From positions 1 to 56,734 of the forward strand of contig SKIJ01000049.1 in the NCBI GenBank assembly GCA_007116495.1: DNA of 56,734 bases, written 5' to 3'. Origin of the DNA: Cryomorphaceae bacterium (GTDB taxonomy: Bacteria; Bacteroidota; Bacteroidia; Flavobacteriales; Schleiferiaceae). This document shows positions 52,602 to 56,734 of the stretch, piece by piece; the first letter of the stretch is position 1; every line of letters starts with the position of its first letter. Made by a program: the position numbers and the translations under genes. The notes beneath the pieces were generated by a model, which worked only from the letters and a program-made list of their open reading frames with translations, made no database searches and had not been told where the DNA came from.

Positions 52602-53098
52602 TTGTCTTCCGGGGTTTCAATGGTGCTTCCTTCTACAGCACTTACAATGAGCTCGATGACGAGAAGTAGATTCATCACTTCAGCCATGCCAATGCTTTCA
52701 CCCTCGATGAAATCGCGGTAATAAACCTCAAAGAGTTGCTTTACGACCCGTGGATTATCCGCCGTTTCAAATACATCGTCGATGCTAACTTCTTCCTTTT
52801 GATCAATCTCATCGTATCGATCTACCAAGGTTTTTACTCTGCTGTCGATGGCATCGGGTGAGGCTATGTCGAGGGGTATGCCGCGCATCTTAAAGCCCAA
52901 CTGAACGCCCATGAGTGCGAGGATTAAAAATTCGATGTCTTCTTCCTGCATGTCGTCCACCAAGTTCATGATGAACCGCATCAAATACGGCTGTTCTTCG
53001 AGAATCAACTGTGCGTTTTTGTTGTATTCGGCATCGTCCCATCGCTTGATGGTTTCCAATGCTGCTGTGAGGAGGTCACTCGGAGGTGTTTGATCCAT
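52598..53098 (-). CDS. Hypothetical cytosolic protein
   Basis: 166 residues from the ATG at 53098 (MDQTPPSDLLT), chosen because a consensus -7 element lies 17 nt upstream; a longer frame to 53143 would contain the promoter. The protein is acidic and almost entirely helical (LTAALETIKRWDDAEYNKNAQL, then FLILALMGVQLGF) with no signal peptide. I recognise no family. Coupled by a 4-bp overlap to the PaaI-type thioesterase gene. Confidence 0.7.
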   Translation of the reverse strand: MDQTPPSDLLTAALETIKRWDDAEYNKNAQLILEEQPYLMRFIMNLVDDMQEEDIEFLILALMGVQLGFKMRGIPLDIASPDAIDSRVKTLVDRYDEIDQKEEVSIDDVFETADNPRVVKQLFEVYYRDFIEGESIGMAEVMNLLLVIELIVSAVEGSTIETPEDK

Positions 53099-53115
53099 TG
53101 TTGTTGGCTTTTTGG

Positions 53116-53123
53116 CAAAGGTA
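53116..53123 (-). promoter_or_regulatory. -7 element TACCTTTG for the hypothetical gene/thioesterase pair
   Basis: Exact TAnnTTTG match on the minus strand, 17 nt upstream of the ATG at 53098. A TTG lies 17 nt further upstream (53141-53143). Confidence 0.6.
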
Positions 53124-53139
53124 CAAACAAGCGGTGTGC

Positions 53140-54090
53140 TCAAATATCCATATCCGGATACGCATCACGCAGGGTCTTTTCTTGTTTTTTTAGGTTCTCA
53201 AAGAACGCTTTGGCGGATGCTGTTTCGGGATGAAGCGGTCGATGCTGCCGTTGTTGGTGCAGTTTTTTCCACGCGCGATACCACGCAGCTGCGTCGTCGT
53301 GCAACGACCAATTGAGGAAGCTGCTGCGAATGTACCGAATGGCATCATCTGACGGATGCCGGTGGTCGCTGGCATAAAAACGGTAATCGCGTAGTTCGTG
53401 GTGCAACAATTCGTACGAAGGGAAATACAGGGCATCGCCACGGCGTTCGAGGGCGTCGCAAAACAGATGGAGAAGGGCTTTGCCCCGACTGTTGGCCACG
53501 GCATCGTCGTAGCGTACAGGGCTTACACTTACCACAAACGTCGTATTCGGCCACAGAGCCTTTACGCTCTGCCATTTGTTGATTAAGGTGTCGAGAGACG
53601 GCAGTTTGCGGTTAAATGCATCAGCTGGTCGCTTGTGGCAATTGTTAACCACCCGATGAGGCGATGCGGTTTCTTCCCAAACCCAACCCGTTCCAAACGT
53701 GAGCAGCACCACGGGCTTTGTCAATGCACGAGCGGCTTCCAATTCGCGGTTGATGCTGCTCAGACACTCCTCCGGTTCCACCGATGAAAACCGTCCGTGA
53801 TGGTCGGATGAGCACCATAGGTCACCAACCCGAAGCAGGTCTGACGGTGAATAACGGCGGTCACTTTTTATCGTTTGCAACTGATCCATTATCGATAAGG
53901 GGTTGTAGGTGATGCCAAATGGATTTACCACCACCGGAAAAGACGCGCGTTGCAATTCGTAGCCGATGTTTTCACTGAAACAAGACCCGATGAACAGCAA
54001 CGGGGTTTTGCGGGTGATGCCCTTCCAAGGCGATGGGAGCGTTACCTCACTGACGAGATTTATGGTGGGGTGATTTCCTGAACGTTTCAT
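53140..54090 (-). CDS. GSCFA domain-containing protein
   Basis: 316 residues. The domain's name-giving motif is visible as FIGSCFSENIGYEL near residue 30, followed by NPFGITYNPLSI, LTFGTGWVWEE and the late ASDHRHPSDDAI. The pattern GSC ... HPS resembles an SGNH/GDSL-hydrolase-like catalytic arrangement (Ser/Cys near the N terminus, Asp-x-x-His near the C terminus). The family is common in Bacteroidota and its substrate is unknown. No signal peptide is visible. Divergent from rpe. Confidence 0.9.
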   Translation of the reverse strand: MKRSGNHPTINLVSEVTLPSPWKGITRKTPLLFIGSCFSENIGYELQRASFPVVVNPFGITYNPLSIMDQLQTIKSDRRYSPSDLLRVGDLWCSSDHHGRFSSVEPEECLSSINRELEAARALTKPVVLLTFGTGWVWEETASPHRVVNNCHKRPADAFNRKLPSLDTLINKWQSVKALWPNTTFVVSVSPVRYDDAVANSRGKALLHLFCDALERRGDALYFPSYELLHHELRDYRFYASDHRHPSDDAIRYIRSSFLNWSLHDDAAAWYRAWKKLHQQRQHRPLHPETASAKAFFENLKKQEKTLRDAYPDMDI

Positions 54091-54156
54091 GTATACGGCT
54101 TTAACGGTGGTGGGTACAATTGTATGGTATGCTGATGACTTCGCGGATGCAACGGG

Positions 54157-54188
54157 TGGTTACATCGCGCAACAAACTGCTGTAACCA
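54157..54188. promoter_or_regulatory. 8-bp perfect inverted repeat between GSCFA and rpe
   Basis: TGGTTACA (54157-54164) and TGTAACCA (54181-54188) with a 16-nt spacer, in the divergent promoter region. A dimeric regulator site is possible; no regulator gene is nearby. Confidence 0.4.
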
Positions 54189-54253
54189 AATGACAAATAT
54201 CAAGCACATGGGCGAAAGAAGATTGATTTTTCTAGTCAATAACCACTCGTGCC

Positions 54254-54261
54254 TATCTTTG
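54254..54261 (+). promoter_or_regulatory. -7 element TATCTTTG for rpe
   Basis: Exact TAnnTTTG match, 21 nt upstream of the ATG at 54283; excludes the longer frame starting at 54190. Confidence 0.6.
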
Positions 54262-54282
54262 CGAAAAATAATACCATCTACC

Positions 54283-54933
54283 ATGAGTCACCTCATTGCT
54301 CCATCTCTTTTGGCTTCCGATTTTACCCGTTTGGGCGACACTGCCAATATGTTGAATCGCAGCGAAGCCGACTGGTATCACCTCGACGTGATGGACGGCG
54401 TGTTTGTGCCCAATATTTCGTTTGGATTACCGGTAATTTCTGCCTTGCGGCCATTGAGTAAAAAGGTATTTGATGTTCACCTGATGATCGTTCAGCCGGA
54501 GCGCTACATTGTTGACTTTAAACATGCCGGAGCAGATATCCTTACGGTTCACTACGAAGCCAGTACCCACCTGCACCGCACGTTGGCGGCCATTCGCAAT
54601 GAAGGCATGCAAGCGGGTGTGGCCCTCAATCCGCATACGCCGGTTCACCTGCTGGAAGATGTCATTGAAGACATTGATTTGGTTTGTCTCATGGGTGTTA
54701 ATCCGGGATTTGGTGGACAGTCGTTCATTGAAAAAACGTACCAAAAAACGGAAGCCTTGCGCAACATCATCGATAAAAGCGGGAGTAAGGCCAAAATCGA
54801 AATCGACGGCGGTGTGAACAGTCAAAACGCCCCCAAGTTACTCTCTGCCGGAGCCGATGTGCTCGTTGCGGGCTCGTTTGTATTCCGTTCAGAAAACCCC
54901 GAAGAGACCATTGCCTCGTTGAAGCGCGTTTGA
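54283..54933 (+). CDS. rpe: Ribulose-phosphate 3-epimerase
   Basis: 216 residues from the ATG at 54283 (MSHLIAPSLLASDF). It interconverts ribulose-5-phosphate and xylulose-5-phosphate in the pentose phosphate pathway. TIM-barrel active-site segments are all present: HLDVMDGVFVPN, FDVHLMI, LMGVNPGFGGQ and IEIDGGV, with metal-binding His and Asp residues. Length is normal for the family. Monocistronic, with a clear promoter. Confidence 0.98.
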   Translation: MSHLIAPSLLASDFTRLGDTANMLNRSEADWYHLDVMDGVFVPNISFGLPVISALRPLSKKVFDVHLMIVQPERYIVDFKHAGADILTVHYEASTHLHRTLAAIRNEGMQAGVALNPHTPVHLLEDVIEDIDLVCLMGVNPGFGGQSFIEKTYQKTEALRNIIDKSGSKAKIEIDGGVNSQNAPKLLSAGADVLVAGSFVFRSENPEETIASLKRV

Positions 54934-55013
54934 GAGAATAAGACAGATTGCATTGGGATGGGTGGCGAATGGATGCTTTAAACAACAAACCCCGTCTTCA
55001 AGAGTAACATCAA

Positions 55014-55023
55014 CCCCCCCCCC
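55014..55023. repeat. Homopolymeric tract of ten C
   Basis: A run of ten cytosines, 48 bp upstream of the -7 element of the metal-handling cluster. Such tracts slip during replication and can vary promoter spacing; the distance here is longer than for classical phase-variable promoters. Confidence 0.6.
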
Positions 55024-55071
55024 TATACACTTCCGCAAGAATTACAAACACGGCATTTCAATAAATTCCTG

Positions 55072-55079
55072 TACTTTTG
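55072..55079 (+). promoter_or_regulatory. -7 element TACTTTTG for the metal-handling cluster
   Basis: Exact TAnnTTTG match; only 5 nt separate it from the in-frame GTG at 55085, suggesting a leaderless mRNA with a GTG start. Confidence 0.55.
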
Positions 55080-55084
55080 TGCCT

Positions 55085-55519
55085 GTGAATGCATTAAATG
55101 TTTCTCTGCGGTTGGTTTTGAGTGCTCTGCTGGTCATCAGTACCGGCGGATTCGCTACCTATGCGCACTTGTGTAAGGGTGCGGTGGTGTCTACCTCCAT
55201 CATCATCCCTAAAGACCCTTGTTCCTCCGGCAGCTGCTCGATGAGCGACCAACAGCATTCAGCCGATGAGGGTGTTACTTGTTGCAGCAGTCATAGCGAT
55301 CAGCACGAAGCCCGCAAGCACTGTTGCGATGATGATTTTATCTTTTTACAAACCACTCCCGTAAAAGACGAAGAAGCACAGCCACAGATGGCACTGCACT
55401 TGAATCAGCAGGTGTCATTTCCCGTGTTTGCTGCATTGGCCATCAACTCCACTGAGTGGCGTACTGTTTTCCTTCCCGTAAAACGATTGTTTTTACTCCA
55501 TCAGAATTTCCGACTGTGA
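55085..55519 (+). CDS. HYC_CC_PP-like Cys/His-rich exported protein
   Basis: 144 residues from a GTG at 55085; no in-frame ATG exists between the promoter and the signal peptide, and the frame extending to 54953 would contain the promoter. A membrane/signal segment (VSLRLVLSALLVISTGGFATY) is followed by AHLC, paired cysteines (VTCCSS, KHCCDD) and many histidines, the pattern of small Bacteroidota HYC_CC_PP proteins. Probably a periplasmic metal-binding protein. First gene of a metal-handling cluster with an HMA protein and a TonB receptor. Confidence 0.75.
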   Translation: MNALNVSLRLVLSALLVISTGGFATYAHLCKGAVVSTSIIIPKDPCSSGSCSMSDQQHSADEGVTCCSSHSDQHEARKHCCDDDFIFLQTTPVKDEEAQPQMALHLNQQVSFPVFAALAINSTEWRTVFLPVKRLFLLHQNFRL

Positions 55520-55578
55520 TTTTGTTGATTTTTCCCATCTGAAGTTAAACCATTTTTCAATTGTAAAAAATCAACATT

Positions 55579-55980
55579 ATGACCATTAAACACATTTTTT
55601 CAACCATACTCATTTTTGCTACCATCGCGGTGGTGGGGCAACGTAAAATAGAAACCACGTTTATCGTCGACGGCGAATGCGATATGTGTAAAAAACGCAT
55701 CGAAGGTGCACTGGATACCAAAGGCATTATTTTCTCCGAGTGGGATGTCGATAAGAAGCAACTCTTCGTGGCTTACCGACCAAAGAAAATTTCCATTGAC
55801 GACATTCATCAGCGCATCAACGCAGTGGGGCACGATACCGAACGCTCTCTGGCGCCGGATAGTGTTTACCAAACCATTCATCACTGTTGTCGTTACCGCG
55901 CCACCGTATCGCCCGAAATGATGACGCCACCGGATACCCTTCCAAACGATGCGCCTCAGCACATCAGAAGTCACGAATAA
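55579..55980 (+). CDS. Periplasmic heavy-metal-associated (HMA) domain protein
   Basis: 133 residues: a signal peptide (MTIKHIFSTILIFATIAVVGQ), then an HMA ferredoxin-like fold with the metal-binding GECDMCKKRIE (Cys34, Cys37) and the typical AVGHDTE end of the domain. The C-terminal tail has His and Cys clusters (HHCCRYR; HIRSHE) that could bind more metal. A likely periplasmic copper- or zinc-type chaperone (family inference). 2 bp before the TonB receptor gene, so co-transcribed. Confidence 0.9.
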   Translation: MTIKHIFSTILIFATIAVVGQRKIETTFIVDGECDMCKKRIEGALDTKGIIFSEWDVDKKQLFVAYRPKKISIDDIHQRINAVGHDTERSLAPDSVYQTIHHCCRYRATVSPEMMTPPDTLPNDAPQHIRSHE

Positions 55981-55982
55981 GC

Positions 55983-56734
55983 ATGCGGTTTTTAGTTTTG
56001 TTTTCCCTGATGATGGCAGCCATCGTCGGGGAAGAGGTTCGTGCACAGGGAACCTTAATCGGAAAAGTTGTGATTTCGGAAAACGGCGAAGATGTGCCGC
56101 TGGAAGGCGCCAATGTATGGTGGGAGGGCACCAATGAAGGGACGATAACACTCGACGACGGTACATTTGAGATTCCGTACGTAAAAGATGCCGATATACT
56201 GGTTGTGAGTTTTGTGGGGTTTAAGCGGGTTCGCCAGCCCATAGAAGGCAAGCCCAACAAAATCCCACCCATTGCCATGGAGGAGGGCGATTTGCTGGAA
56301 GCCGTGGAAGTACGCGAAGTGATTAAGGCCACCTCGCTTTCCTCAAAATCGGTGGGTCTCGATTACGAAATCAACAAAAAGGAATTGCGCAAGGCCGCTT
56401 GTTGTAACGTTGCGGAGAGCTTCGAAACCAATCCGGCCGTTGATGTGTCGTTTTCCGACGCCATTACCGGTGCCAAGCGCATCGAAATGCTGGGGCTGTC
56501 GGGGAAATACGCGCCGGTACAAATCGAAAACATCCCCTTTGGACGCGGCTTGGCGGTGAATACGTCCATGACGTTTTTACCGGGTCCTTGGGTGGAGAGC
56601 ATCCACCTGAGCAAGGGCGTTGGTTCCGTCATCAATGGGTTTGAGAGCACCACCGGTCTCATCGATGTGGAGCTTACGGGGCCCGCTGCCGAGGAGTCAA
56701 CACACCTCAATGCCTACATCAACCAAGGGGGACG
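55983..56734 (+). CDS. TonB-dependent outer-membrane receptor, N-terminal part
   Basis: 250 codons visible, cut by the window end. Signal peptide (MRFLVLFSLMMAAIVGEEVRAQ), a carboxypeptidase-D regulatory-like beta-sandwich (GTLIGKVVISENGEDVPLEG to about residue 110), then the plug domain (KAACCNVAESFETNPAVD, RIEMLGLSGKYAPVQIENIP, VNGFESTTGLIDVEL-like). The adjacent cysteine pair in the plug, together with the upstream HMA gene, suggests a receptor that takes up a thiophilic metal or hands it to the HMA protein (inference). Confidence 0.93.
   Translation, partial: MRFLVLFSLMMAAIVGEEVRAQGTLIGKVVISENGEDVPLEGANVWWEGTNEGTITLDDGTFEIPYVKDADILVVSFVGFKRVRQPIEGKPNKIPPIAMEEGDLLEAVEVREVIKATSLSSKSVGLDYEINKKELRKAACCNVAESFETNPAVDVSFSDAITGAKRIEMLGLSGKYAPVQIENIPFGRGLAVNTSMTFLPGPWVESIHLSKGVGSVINGFESTTGLIDVELTGPAAEESTHLNAYINQGG

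Noticed and set aside
1-56734. CRISPR arrays, tRNA or rRNA genes, transposases
   Set aside because: No regularly spaced direct repeats, no T-loop-like GTTCRANTC sequences in gaps and no transposase or integrase motifs were found by reading both strands; a tRNAscan or Infernal run would be the decisive check.

Overview
This window reads as a chromosomal segment of a Bacteroidota bacterium, most likely from the order Flavobacteriales. Four observations support this. Many genes start just downstream of the Bacteroidota-type -7 element TAnnTTTG. Several secreted proteins end in a type IX secretion (T9SS) sorting domain. Families largely confined to the phylum are present (GSCFA, HYC_CC_PP-like, Omp28-like, DUF6029-like, DUF4369-TlpA). 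Ribosome binding sites are weak. No rRNA, tRNA, CRISPR array, integrase or transposase was found. The order-level placement is inference.

Layout. 1-7317: haem biosynthesis. hemA-hemC-hemD-hemE-hemF-hemB run leftward as an overlapping operon (hemB is cut by the window edge). An AraC-type regulator overlapping hemH runs rightward from the same intergenic region. 7328-15814: mixed housekeeping and envelope genes (an alkyltransferase-like protein without the acceptor cysteine, a Kelch/T9SS protein, a YyaL-type protein, ahcY, an M23 peptidase, a DUF3298-like lipoprotein, beta-barrel proteins). 15815-19296: a small accessory stretch with an AAA/DUF4143 ATPase whose promoter is bracketed by twin palindromes, orphan envelope proteins, and the 3' remnant of a Fic gene abutting the hutU stop codon. 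19297-29234: urocanase, secreted proteins, a PLP-dependent dehydratase, PGI/PMI, and a TlpA lipoprotein followed 3 bp later by a ligase-associated DEXH helicase. 29307-30954: two small-domain plus beta-barrel proteins. 31011-38034: the cell-shape operon purH-mreB-mreC-mreD-mrdA-rodA.

38150-47333: an FtsX-like permease, a collagen-repeat lipoprotein, two large Omp28-like/T9SS proteins, a DUF6029-like barrel, a TlpA thioredoxin and a small T9SS protein. 47416-54933: compact housekeeping genes (holin-like membrane protein, folK, holB, mnmE, dprA, a PaaI-type thioesterase, a hypothetical gene, GSCFA, rpe). 55085-56734: a three-gene metal-handling cluster (Cys/His-rich HYC_CC_PP-like protein, periplasmic HMA protein, TonB-dependent receptor with a Cys-Cys pair in its plug), cut by the right edge.

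The strongest leads are the metal cluster at the right edge, the twin palindromes around the AAA ATPase promoter, -7 elements only 4-5 nt from start codons (candidate leaderless mRNAs for holB, mnmE and the HYC_CC_PP-like gene), the stacked hairpins at 40005-40078, and the Fic remnant fused to the hutU end. No wholly new multi-gene system could be proven from sequence alone.
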